Positions 1 to 6,106 of a stretch of 6,170 nucleotides of DNA are shown piece after piece. Source of the stretch: Parachlamydiaceae bacterium (lineage in GTDB: Bacteria; Chlamydiota; Chlamydiia; Chlamydiales; Parachlamydiaceae); NCBI GenBank assembly GCA_013817115.1, contig JACDDG010000157.1, positions 1 to 6,170 of the forward strand, in the 5' to 3' direction. The position numbers and the translations under genes were made by a program. The notes beneath the pieces are model-generated. The model was given only the letters and a program-made list of their open reading frames with translations. It had not been told where the DNA came from and ran no database searches. The stretch's first letter is position 1. Each line of letters begins with the position of its first letter.

Positions 1-49
1 ATGTTTTAAGTGCATAACTTTTCAAAAAAAAGATTGAGTTAAAAGCATG

Positions 50-179
50 ATTCTAATGCCGTGCATCGTACCCTCCAATTAGTTCAAGCAAAGATAAGAT
101 GTTATCAACCTCTGAACGCAGCAAAAATCTAAACCGTGGCTTAGTTTTATATGGAGGCTACGATGCACGGCATTGGAAT
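50..179. repeat. Imperfect 28-bp inverted repeat enclosing two smaller hairpins
   Basis: The arms are 50-77 and 152-179. They pair over 28 positions with only two defects: T54 opposite G175 (a wobble in RNA) and C71 opposite C158. The core includes a 16-bp uninterrupted pairing at 55-70 with 159-174. The 74-base interior can fold further. One arm pairs 82-86 with 113-117 and carries an inner stem of 93-97 with 102-106. The other pairs 124-127 with 145-148 and 129-132 with 141-144 around an 8-base loop, with base 128 bulged. The overall form is a closing stem with two internal arms. It lies 118 bases past the recC stop and contains no ORF. It could be a miniature inverted-repeat element, a transcribed structured RNA, or a structure protecting the 3' end of recC mRNA. 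I see no convincing target-site duplication. Confidence 0.75.
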
Positions 180-193
180 GACGTGCTACAATT

Positions 194-206
194 GCTGCTT
201 CGCAGC
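194..206. repeat. Short hairpin downstream of recC
   Basis: GCTGC at 194-198 and GCAGC at 202-206 form a 5-bp GC-rich stem with a 3-base loop, 91 bases past the recC stop. No T-run follows on either strand, so it is not a standard intrinsic terminator. It may be a minor 3'-end structure or chance. Confidence 0.3.
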
Positions 207-297
207 TTGTAATCATAACATTTTTGTCAAAAAACTTATGCTTAAAACCATGCCTAAAAAATTGCTTGAATAGATTCTTACCTCTAACTTTGTTTGG

Positions 298-3200
298 CTA
301 GCGCAGTTCCTGAGCAAGCTCAGAAAAGAGAGACTTTGAAAGAGGTTGCCAATGGTGATATAGTTCTTCCGCTGTTGGTAAACGTTGCTTATCTCGGAAA
401 AGCCAGAGAGCATATTCATTATAAAGTGATGAAAAAGACCCTTCCAAGCTTGTCTGCATGCTTTTAACAAAATGGTCAGCATCTCCTTTTAACAGATCCG
501 GAATCCATTCCGGAATCATAGGAGAGGGTGTTTGCATGCCTAAGAAGTAGTAATCTAAAAACGTGTTAAACTGAGAAGTAATTTTTTCTTGAAGAAATGA
601 GAAAGGCTTTGCATCCCTCGAAGAAATTAATTGAGGCTTGATCGGTAAATTATATTTTATGATCGCTAGGCATAAAATTAAGTATTGAGGCCAGACTTTA
701 AGAACGCTAACAAGGTCTCTTTTTTGATGAAAAATGAGACCTTCTGATGAAACCTCTTTAAAAGTACCAACAATTTTGAGATGAGCATAGGGGCCCTCTG
801 GATCTAACAACAACGGGGGCAAAGTCCATCCTTCATCATCATCGAACGTTGGAGTTTCACAGTGTTCAGAAAAAATGAGCGGTCTAATTCTTAAAGGATC
901 GACATTATTTTGAGAAAAATTAAGATGCATTTTATCAATTTCTTCGATCACACCCTCAGAGGAAAATTGCTTAAAAAGACCTCGTGGAAGCTTTCCTTTC
1001 TTTGAAGCCTTATCCAAAAGGTTCAAAACAGGCATTTTAATCCCATCTATCTTCAATTGATATTTTTCCAAACCTGTAAGAGAAAAAGATTCTTCATTTT
1101 GAATTTGGTTGTTGCCACTCACATCAAGATAGATATTTAAAGACTTATTAAAATACGCTTTTAATGGATTCGAAGCGAAAGCTGCTAGCTCTTTTACAGT
1201 CACTATTTCCGTTTGGGTTATTGGGGTCTTGCAAGCAATTGATCTGTCATATTTATGTTCAGCCAGGTCAGTCACCTCAGATACCACAGAGCTAAAAAAA
1301 TCGACTATAAAACGATGCGCTTCGCTTTTATTTTTTTGGTAGTGGGCTTGCGCTAATAAATAATGCTCCTGAATATAAGAGGGAAATAGAGAATTTTCGG
1401 CAAAATAGGTTTTATCGAAAGAATTAAATGGATGTCTATGCACACAATGCTCAGAGGGTTTTTGGTTTCCAAGTCGATAACCAGAATCCAGATAGCTTAG
1501 CAGTTCCTGTACTAGTAGAGATGGCGCTGTCTCTCGAGGCCCTTCAAAGCAATAACCTACATAAGAAAGTATAAAATATCGACGAGAAGACAAGAGGGCT
1601 TCCAAAAAGAGATAGCGATCAAAATCAGTTTGGGTCGGCGAGTAGTCCGCATCGCGATGTGAAATTAATTCATTGAGAGAAAAAGAAATTTCTTTTCTAG
1701 GAAATGCTCCTTCTTCCATTCCTAAAAGGACTACCACTTTTGCTGGAACAGCTCGCATAGGAAGCAGGGAACAAAATTTAATCCCTTGAAGGTGTGTTTC
1801 TCGATAAGGAGAAGCTTCATTCATCAATGCTTTTTCAAGTTGGAAATAAACCGATTCAAAAGAGTAGTATTCGTTTTTAACAAAATGAGCTGCTGAAGCT
1901 AATGCTTTTAGATGACTTGTAAGCATAGAGCTATATCTAGAGTCTTCTTTATTTGAAGAATCCGTCCGGAAATATTTTTCTTTTAGAATTTCTAAATAAG
2001 TGGCCCATTGAACCAGTTCCATTTGAGAACCATCAGAAAGTAACTTTATGTCTTTCTGAAGAGAATTTAAAAGCGAAAGCCATTTTGATAGCAACTCAAT
2101 TTGCGATGTTTCCATCTCATCAACAGGGGGAATAAAATCGTGAACGTCGTCATTAAGCCCAGTAGGTTCGACTGCTAATGCCATCAGTAAGCGACTAATG
2201 CTGTGCTCCCAAGTGCCTGCGGGGCTGGTATCGATAAGATCGCAGTTTCCATGGTCATTTTTTAAAACAGTGTTGCGGTGGTGGATGCTTTGACCCCAGT
2301 GAGCTCCTGATTGTTGAATCCAAGTCCGAATTTGTTGGATGTCACTAAGAGAAAAACCCTGCTTAGATTGAAATTCAGGGTATTCCAGAAGTTGTAATAA
2401 ACTTTCAGCTTCCCAACGGCAGGAGGTAAGCGATAATAAATGCAAAAAACCTTGAAGCAATGAGCTCTTTGCTAGTTGTTGCATCTCCATAATTTGAAAG
2501 TCTAATTGACTTGATTTTGCTCCGAAGATGCTGCAAATCACCGACTCATAACCCATTAGATCCGGAACCATCACGATGATGTCTGAAGGTGTAATCGGCT
2601 TTTTATCGTTTGAGTGTTTGGTCAGTAAGTGGAGAAGGGTATTGTAAAGGATTTCAACTTCACGATATTTTGTATAAGCGACATGAAGTTGTATTGAGTG
2701 GTCATCAGCTGAAAGTTCCAGTTTTTCAGATTGACTCGCATTACGTAGAAGGGTCATGTCACTTTGAATAGCTTGTAGGAGCGAAAAAAAGCCTTCTTCA
2801 TCGTCTAAAATCACATCAGGAGGGAGGTCTTCAGCATAGCATGAATTATTTGTAATGGCGCCGGGCAGTTGATAGTACTCGACAATTTGATGAGTACTTG
2901 TTTCTATTTGAATAGCCATCTCGCGACCCATTCGACCAAAGTTAGCAAGCAAGCCATTTCGTTCTCGCAAAAATAGCTCTAGAGCTTGCTGTTGAGGTTT
3001 AGAGATCCCTTTTTGCTCCCAATAGCGTTGCAGTTTCACTTTCTCTTTATCGGAACAAATGTCGCTCCAGAAAGCTTGGCAAGGTGAAAGCATATAATAA
3101 TTTAATGGAAAAGTACGGGCGGCTTCCGTAAAAAATTGGTGCACTTGGCCGGGAATAAAGCTAAGGCCGAAAACGTGCAGCTGCATATTATTAGAAGCCT

Positions 3201-3852
3201 TTGTGTTTGCTTTAATATCTTTAAGCATTTGCGGAAGTCGTTGATAAGAAAAACAAAGTTGAGGATGTAGTTTTTTAATATCTTTCCAAAGTTGTTCTTG
3301 CCAATTACCTGTAAAAGCTGAGTTTTCCCAAGAATATAGCATCCTGCAACCATGCTGACCATATCTTAAGAATAAACGCGAAAGTCTGCTGCAAAGGGCA
3401 ATCAACCGTATCTGAACTTTAGTGCAGCTATTGTTTTTCTCAGTTGTTTTTAGATATTGCAGCAGTGGACCCCAGATCTCGCGCTCATCCCAGGTAAGCC
3501 TTGAAAAGCCATCGATGATTTTTTTGCCAATATAGGCTTCAAAGATAAACGATAATTCCATTTCGTTTGGCATAAATTCATCATGGCTTTGTAGACCCTG
3601 GGCAAGCCCGTTTGAAATGCTTCTACGAATGCATTCAAGAGCTCGATCAATAAAACAGATTTCAAGACCAGCAGCGACATTGCATTCGGGATCATTTGCC
3701 AGTCTTAATAACAACCAGGTTTTCATTGCGGGACTTGGTACAACGACGAGGCGCCGTGGGAAAGGAGACGAGGTTTTTTGAAAAAGCTCTAATTTTAATG
3801 CTTCATAGAGAATTTCTACGCGATTGCTGGTAAGGACGTTCAGTTGTGACAT
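298..3852 (-). CDS. recC: RecC, exodeoxyribonuclease V gamma subunit
   Basis: RecC is the scaffold and Chi-recognition subunit of RecBCD, the cytoplasmic helicase-nuclease that processes double-strand DNA ends for RecA-dependent repair. The 1184 residues compare with 1122 in E. coli (recalled). RecC-like blocks occur in order: an N-terminal inactive helicase-like region (about 1-75, S-N-R-V-E-I-L and P-S-P-A-M-K-T-W-L); H-V-F-G-L-S-F-I-P-G and L-S-P-C-Q-A-F-W-S-D-I (226-265); Y-R-E-V-E-I-L then D-I-I-V-M-V-P-D (396-431); and the best block at 695-785, with L-L-P-M-R-A-V-P-A-K-V-V, L-L-G-M-E-E-G-A-F-P-R and D-R-Y-L-F-L-E-A-L. The C-terminal third (from about 870) fits the inactive nuclease-like domain. 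No Walker A motif is seen, as expected for RecC. The ATG start lies 8 bases after the upstream stop without a clear Shine-Dalgarno site, suggesting translational coupling. No frameshift is seen and the gene looks intact. RecB, its obligate partner, does not follow in the 297 bases downstream. Confidence 0.95.
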   Translation of the reverse strand: MSQLNVLTSNRVEILYEALKLELFQKTSSPFPRRLVVVPSPAMKTWLLLRLANDPECNVAAGLEICFIDRALECIRRSISNGLAQGLQSHDEFMPNEMELSFIFEAYIGKKIIDGFSRLTWDEREIWGPLLQYLKTTEKNNSCTKVQIRLIALCSRLSRLFLRYGQHGCRMLYSWENSAFTGNWQEQLWKDIKKLHPQLCFSYQRLPQMLKDIKANTKASNNMQLHVFGLSFIPGQVHQFFTEAARTFPLNYYMLSPCQAFWSDICSDKEKVKLQRYWEQKGISKPQQQALELFLRERNGLLANFGRMGREMAIQIETSTHQIVEYYQLPGAITNNSCYAEDLPPDVILDDEEGFFSLLQAIQSDMTLLRNASQSEKLELSADDHSIQLHVAYTKYREVEILYNTLLHLLTKHSNDKKPITPSDIIVMVPDLMGYESVICSIFGAKSSQLDFQIMEMQQLAKSSLLQGFLHLLSLTSCRWEAESLLQLLEYPEFQSKQGFSLSDIQQIRTWIQQSGAHWGQSIHHRNTVLKNDHGNCDLIDTSPAGTWEHSISRLLMALAVEPTGLNDDVHDFIPPVDEMETSQIELLSKWLSLLNSLQKDIKLLSDGSQMELVQWATYLEILKEKYFRTDSSNKEDSRYSSMLTSHLKALASAAHFVKNEYYSFESVYFQLEKALMNEASPYRETHLQGIKFCSLLPMRAVPAKVVVLLGMEEGAFPRKEISFSLNELISHRDADYSPTQTDFDRYLFLEALLSSRRYFILSYVGYCFEGPRETAPSLLVQELLSYLDSGYRLGNQKPSEHCVHRHPFNSFDKTYFAENSLFPSYIQEHYLLAQAHYQKNKSEAHRFIVDFFSSVVSEVTDLAEHKYDRSIACKTPITQTEIVTVKELAAFASNPLKAYFNKSLNIYLDVSGNNQIQNEESFSLTGLEKYQLKIDGIKMPVLNLLDKASKKGKLPRGLFKQFSSEGVIEEIDKMHLNFSQNNVDPLRIRPLIFSEHCETPTFDDDEGWTLPPLLLDPEGPYAHLKIVGTFKEVSSEGLIFHQKRDLVSVLKVWPQYLILCLAIIKYNLPIKPQLISSRDAKPFSFLQEKITSQFNTFLDYYFLGMQTPSPMIPEWIPDLLKGDADHFVKSMQTSLEGSFSSLYNEYALWLFRDKQRLPTAEELYHHWQPLSKSLFSELAQELR

Positions 3853-3860
3853 ATTTGGTA

Positions 3861-4367
3861 TTAGTTTTTATGTTCTGTGCTGCTACTTCTGGATGATTTG
3901 CAAGTCCCCATTTCCTTTTCAAGGAAGGAAATCAATTGAGAATAGGTTGGCAAATACGACACAAACTGGTAGGTCCCTAGATCATGGTCAAACCATCCAG
4001 TGCGGATTTCTTCCTGATTCACCAATGCTATAAAATGTGCTTGAAGGTAGTGATTATAGCCGACAACTTGGTTTACCATCCTGCTCGTTAGTTTTACAGA
4101 TTTGCATTCGATTAACAATAAAGGGTAAAGATCTTCAGTAGGATGTATTCCTTTAGCAAAGCAAAGGACATCAGCACGTCGCTGGGGAAGCTTACCTGCA
4201 AAAGAGCGAAGATGTGGAACTTGCTTAAGTTCTTTTTCAACAGCGATGGTTCCAACAGGGTATTCTAATTTATTAATGAGATCGCAAAGCAGCTGTACAC
4301 GAATGCGCTCCTCAGGGAGCGCATTCACAGCGACTTTACGTATAGGGCAAATCAGAGTTGAATTCAT
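3861..4367 (-). CDS. Stand-alone HsdR N-terminal-like PD-(D/E)XK nuclease-fold protein
   Basis: This 168-residue protein resembles the type I restriction enzyme R-subunit N-terminal domain (HSDR_N_2-like), a restriction-endonuclease fold. Visible elements are P-E-E-R-I-R-V-Q-L-L near residues 18-27, a glutamate in V-E-K-E (44-47), R-R-A-D-V-L with the candidate metal-binding Asp66, L-L-I-E-C-K with Glu87 and Lys89, and N-Q-V-V-G-Y with Gln100 and Tyr104, the Q-x-x-x-Y seen in this fold. The order E, D, E-x-K, Q-x-x-x-Y is complete, so it may be an active nuclease or nucleic-acid binder. It has no helicase domain and no hsdM or hsdS nearby, so it is not a restriction system. The tail is Ser/Lys-rich. 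It begins 3 bases after the hpf stop and ends 8 bases before recC, with no clear Shine-Dalgarno site. Its position suggests a link to DNA repair, but the function is not established. Confidence 0.85.
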   Translation of the reverse strand: MNSTLICPIRKVAVNALPEERIRVQLLCDLINKLEYPVGTIAVEKELKQVPHLRSFAGKLPQRRADVLCFAKGIHPTEDLYPLLLIECKSVKLTSRMVNQVVGYNHYLQAHFIALVNQEEIRTGWFDHDLGTYQFVSYLPTYSQLISFLEKEMGTCKSSRSSSTEHKN

Positions 4368-4370
4368 TTA

Positions 4371-5000
4371 TTATTCAGGTTCAATGATGCCAAAATTGCG
4401 ATCTTTGCGACGGTAAATCACCTTAAGTTTTTGATCTTCTTCAGAGCGAAATACTAGGAACGGATCGCCAGAAAGTTCAATTTTCATAAGAGCTTCTTTG
4501 CGATTAAGCGTCTTTAAAGGGCGAGATTCTTCACTAACAATTTCATGTGGAGCATATTTTTCAATCAATTGGGACGCATTTTCTGATAAGATTTCATCGT
4601 TTACAATATCGAGCTCAATTTCTGGGGCTACAACTTGAACTTTGATATCTACGGAGTTATTTCCTTTAACTTGGTGATCTTGAATTCGCTGTTTATAACG
4701 TCTTAATTGGGCTTTCAACTTATCGACAGCCCTGTCGATAGAAGCATACATGTTGTCGGTTGTTGCAGAGCTTCTGATGACAATTGAATCGACTTTCATT
4801 GAAATGTCCACACGGTGCAGAAGCTTTTGTATATCCATTTCAACAACTACATCGATGACGCGAGTGAAATGTTTTTCAATTTTAGAAATTTTATCAATTG
4901 CATATTTTTCCATGCCTTCAGTGACCTGAACATGGCGTCCACATACGGTGATGTCATAAACTTCATCTAAAAATTTTTCGGCAACGGCTTTGCGGCTCAT
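4371..5000 (-). CDS. hpf: Long-form ribosome hibernation promoting factor (HPF)
   Basis: HPF binds the small ribosomal subunit across the mRNA and tRNA channel in starvation or stationary phase. The long form dimerises 70S ribosomes into inactive 100S particles. The 209 residues show a short extension (1-15), then the ribosome-binding domain (about 16-108) with I-T-V-C-G-R-H-V-Q-V-T-E-G-M near its start and the basic helix K-L-K-A-Q-L-R-R-Y-K-Q-R at 94-105. A variable linker follows, then the C-terminal dimerisation domain (about 161-209) with R-K-E-A-L-M-K-I-E-L-S-G-D-P-F-L-V-F and Y-R-R-K-D-R-N-F-G-I-I-E-P. I chose the ATG at 5000 because AGAGG lies 5 bases upstream. The frame stays open to a TTG at 5054, but that has no Shine-Dalgarno site. 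It heads the cluster with the nuclease-like gene and recC and ends in tandem TAA codons. In an obligate intracellular bacterium it may mark a dormant stage (inference). Confidence 0.93.
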   Translation of the reverse strand: MSRKAVAEKFLDEVYDITVCGRHVQVTEGMEKYAIDKISKIEKHFTRVIDVVVEMDIQKLLHRVDISMKVDSIVIRSSATTDNMYASIDRAVDKLKAQLRRYKQRIQDHQVKGNNSVDIKVQVVAPEIELDIVNDEILSENASQLIEKYAPHEIVSEESRPLKTLNRKEALMKIELSGDPFLVFRSEEDQKLKVIYRRKDRNFGIIEPE

Positions 5001-5073
5001 ATGTACCTCTAGTTGCAAGTTGAAAAAGGAGTCTTCGGGCATCAATCTGCCCAATGACTATAGGATAAATCAT
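4963..5073 (-). CDS. Possible 36-codon leader ORF overlapping the hpf start
   Basis: An ATG at 5073 follows AAGAAAGGAG (5081-5090) with 7 bases of spacing, a better Shine-Dalgarno site than that of hpf. The frame encodes 36 residues, beginning M-I-Y-P-I-V-I-G-Q-I-D-A-R-R and ending C-R-K-I-F-R, and stops at TGA 4963-4965. It therefore runs 38 bases into hpf in another frame. I recognise no family. If translated it could tune hpf initiation as an overlapping upstream ORF. Alternatively the strong Shine-Dalgarno may be a relic of an older start or a ribosome standby site. No codon or homology evidence is available. Confidence 0.35.
   Translation of the reverse strand: MIYPIVIGQIDARRLLFQLATRGTYEPQSRCRKIFR
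5006..5010 (-). promoter_or_regulatory. Shine-Dalgarno site for hpf
   Basis: AGAGG on the minus strand, 5 bases before the ATG at 5000. It decides the hpf start in favour of this ATG over the in-frame TTG at 5054. It lies inside the overlapping leader ORF, so ribosomes translating the leader would cross it. Confidence 0.6.
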
Positions 5074-5080
5074 AGATATA

Positions 5081-5090
5081 CTCCTTTCTT
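5081..5090 (-). promoter_or_regulatory. Strong Shine-Dalgarno ahead of the leader ORF
   Basis: AAGAAAGGAG on the minus strand ends 7 bases before the ATG at 5073. It is clearly better than the hpf site, which is why the leader ORF deserves attention. Confidence 0.5.
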
Positions 5091-5091
5091 A

Positions 5092-5121
5092 AATATAGCA
5101 CTACTGCGAAGGTTTTGCCAG
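5092..5121 (-). promoter_or_regulatory. Possible sigma70-type promoter for the hpf cluster
   Basis: A candidate -35 CTGGCA (5116-5121) and -10 TATATT (5092-5097) are separated by 18 bases. The -35 matches consensus at 4 of 6 positions and the -10 at 5 of 6. It lies in the 123-base gap between the 64-residue gene and hpf. It is a moderate match; hpf could also be read from the stronger promoter at 5349-5377, because I see no terminator in between. Confidence 0.35.
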
Positions 5122-5123
5122 GA

Positions 5124-5318
5124 TTATGATTTTTTATCTTGTGGGGGTTGGGGTTTTTTGGGTACCCACGGGGAATCTTCTTTTTTCATATCTTTTTTGG
5201 TTTTTTTTGCTGGAGAAATGGAGAATTGCCTAGGAACTCCGACAGGGGGCATAACCATAGGGCTGAGGTTTTGTAGCACAAACTTTGCAAAATCATGAGA
5301 AAAAATGGGGTTAACCAT
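5124..5318 (-). CDS. Small Lys/Pro-rich hypothetical protein, 64 residues
   Basis: I do not recognise the family. The first 30 or so residues are moderately hydrophobic (F-A-K-F-V-L-Q-N-L-S-P-M-V-M-P-P-V-G-V-P) but too short and proline-broken for a confident membrane helix. From residue 36 to the end the protein is strongly basic and low in complexity, with lysine pairs at 38-39, 41-42, 45-46, 54-55 and 62-63 and many prolines, which suggests a disordered tail that could bind nucleic acid or a membrane surface. It contains 11 lysines and 11 prolines. It is believed real because AGGAGG lies 7 bases before the ATG and a near-consensus extended -10 promoter lies just upstream. It is read toward hpf with no visible terminator between them. 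The opposite-strand ORF over the same stretch has no comparable start signals. Confidence 0.75.
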   Translation of the reverse strand: MVNPIFSHDFAKFVLQNLSPMVMPPVGVPRQFSISPAKKTKKDMKKEDSPWVPKKPQPPQDKKS

Positions 5319-5325
5319 ACGATTA

Positions 5326-5331
5326 CCTCCT
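5326..5331 (-). promoter_or_regulatory. Perfect Shine-Dalgarno for the 64-residue protein
   Basis: AGGAGG on the minus strand, 7 bases before the ATG at 5318. It is the strongest ribosome-binding site in the window, and it fixes both start and strand for this small gene. Confidence 0.85.
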
Positions 5332-5348
5332 AGTTATCACCTAATTTC

Positions 5349-5377
5349 ATTATAACATATTAGTGTATTTTTGTGAA
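5349..5377 (-). promoter_or_regulatory. Near-consensus sigma70-type promoter with extended -10
   Basis: On the minus strand the -35 TTCACA (5372-5377, 5 of 6 matches) and -10 TATAAT (5349-5354, perfect) are separated by exactly 17 bases. A TG one base before the -10 makes it an extended -10 element. Transcription would begin near 5342, leaving a 5' leader of about 24 bases before the ATG at 5318. This is the best promoter in the window and implies strong expression of the 64-residue protein, perhaps reading on into hpf. Confidence 0.8.
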
Positions 5378-5539
5378 TGAGACTATAAAGGTTTGCTTTC
5401 TCGCAATCTGCAGAATGAAAATCTGGAGTAACCTTTCTAAAGAATTTTTTAATTTTATGTTCAAAGGGTTCAATTAAAAGAAGTAAAAGAATGAAGGATT
5501 ATACCGAAGAGCGTTCAAATATTGGTTTATGGCAAAGAT
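5378..5539. other. Non-coding gap, no supported gene
   Basis: An AT-rich stretch between the promoter of the small gene and the palindromic repeat. It holds two tiny plus-strand ORFs of 20 and 16 codons (5415-5477 and 5491-5541) without good ribosome-binding sites, and an isolated minus-strand TATAAT (5498-5503) with no matching -35. A 7-bp inverted pair, AAAGGTT and AACCTTT, is present but weak. It may be decayed sequence. The stretch between the palindrome and the hipA relic, 5622-5731, likewise shows nothing. Confidence 0.5.
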
Positions 5540-5621
5540 AAAGCCCCAGCGATTAAGCGATCAGAAACGACCCCATATTATAGATATTGGGTCATTTTTG
5601 ATCGCTTAATTATGGGGCTTT
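5540..5621. repeat. Long palindromic repeat, copy 1 (82 bases)
   Basis: A nearly symmetric hairpin-forming element. The outer stem is AAAGCCCCA (5540-5548) with 5613-5621. A 3-versus-2-base internal loop follows, then a 12-bp stem ATTAAGCGATCA (5552-5563) with 5599-5610. The inner stem contains a G-T wobble and two mismatches and includes GACCC (5569-5573) with GGGTC (5589-5593). The loop is about 5 bases. The left arm aligns without gaps to copy 2 at 6107-6147, with 31 of 41 bases identical, so the two are diverged members of one family. It lies about 110 bases past the end of the hipA relic. It could be a miniature mobile element, a REP-like repeat or a bidirectional transcription stop; a short T-rich end is present but weak. 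Confidence 0.85.
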
Positions 5622-5731
5622 CTCAAAGCTAAAAATCCAAAACTTGAACTCTCTTCTGTATAAACTGTATTTATCATTCCTAAACATAAAGGCGCAAAGA
5701 CCTTTTCAATTTTACAGGTTAAATTTTGTCT

Positions 5732-6066
5732 TCAAAGCTTTTTAGCAACATGATTAAGAGCAGTCTGGATCCTTTTCTGAGAAATTGTACTTACCCCAGC
5801 CTCCTGCGCAAATAGGTTCCATTTTGAAACAGCTAAGATTACTCCATTTATAATTTTTGTAGCTTTATCATTTCTAATGTCACTTATTTCTGCAAGTTTA
5901 AGCAAATTCAAAATTGAGGAATTTTTTCCTTCACCCATAATCGTAGTAAAATGCTCCCCACTTGGCCTGACGAGAAAATTAAATCTTATGCCGGAGAAAT
6001 TTTCCAATGACCTCGTTCATCCCTTAAAAATGAGAAATTTTTTGCATGATCATCGCGGTTGTGACT
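5732..6066 (-). pseudogene. Degraded HipA-type serine/threonine kinase toxin (C-terminal relic)
   Basis: HipA toxins are serine/threonine kinases that cause persistence by phosphorylating translation targets, with HipB as antitoxin. From 6060 the minus strand reads N-R-D-D-H-A-K-N-F-S-F-L-R-D-E-R-G-H-W-K-I-S-P-A, then TAA (5986-5988), then D-L-I-F-S-S-G. This matches the family catalytic loop and the P-A-Y-D-L metal-binding motif, with the tyrosine codon replaced by a stop. Near 5965-5967 one base appears lost: the match continues in another frame as P-S-G-E-H-F-T-T-I-M-G-E-G-K-N, then a HipA-like C-terminus (L-L-K-L-A-E, V-S-K-W, F-A-Q-E-A-G-V-S) to the stop at 5732. The 91-residue ORF from a TTG at 6007 is only this last piece and has no ribosome-binding site. 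Similarity stops near 6066; the N-terminal part and any hipB are not visible. The relic is flanked by two copies of a palindromic repeat. Confidence 0.87.
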
Positions 6067-6106
6067 ATACTGCGCGCGGGCACAAATTGAGGTTTTTTGC
6101 TGCGCG

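Noticed and set aside
194..206. Intrinsic terminator for the recC cluster
   Set aside because: Only a 5-bp stem and no U-tract on the minus strand.
213..482. 89-codon minus-strand ORF overlapping the recC 3' end
   Set aside because: Mostly a shadow of recC in another frame, with no family resemblance.
3861..4367. Part of a type I restriction-modification system
   Set aside because: No helicase domain, no hsdM or hsdS neighbours; this family is often stand-alone.
5001..5054. In-frame upstream TTG start giving a 227-residue HPF
   Set aside because: No Shine-Dalgarno site before it, whereas the ATG at 5000 has AGAGG 5 bases upstream and yields a protein of usual length.
4990..5298. 102-codon plus-strand ORF opposite hpf and the small gene
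   Set aside because: It overlaps a minus-strand gene with a clear promoter and ribosome site, has no comparable signals, and its Phe/Gly-rich run is the complement of the Lys/Pro codons.
5498..5503. Minus-strand TATAAT as a second promoter
   Set aside because: No -35-like hexamer at 16-18 bases and no gene start suitably placed; the promoter at 5349-5377 explains the small gene.
5415..5541. Two tiny plus-strand ORFs of 20 and 16 codons, possibly a transposase remnant
   Set aside because: Poor ribosome sites, no recognisable motif, and the second ends at the palindrome edge; chance is a sufficient explanation.
5540..5621. Integron attC site
   Set aside because: Size and imperfect pairing are similar, but the ends lack the RYYYAAC and GTTRRRY core sites and no integrase is present.
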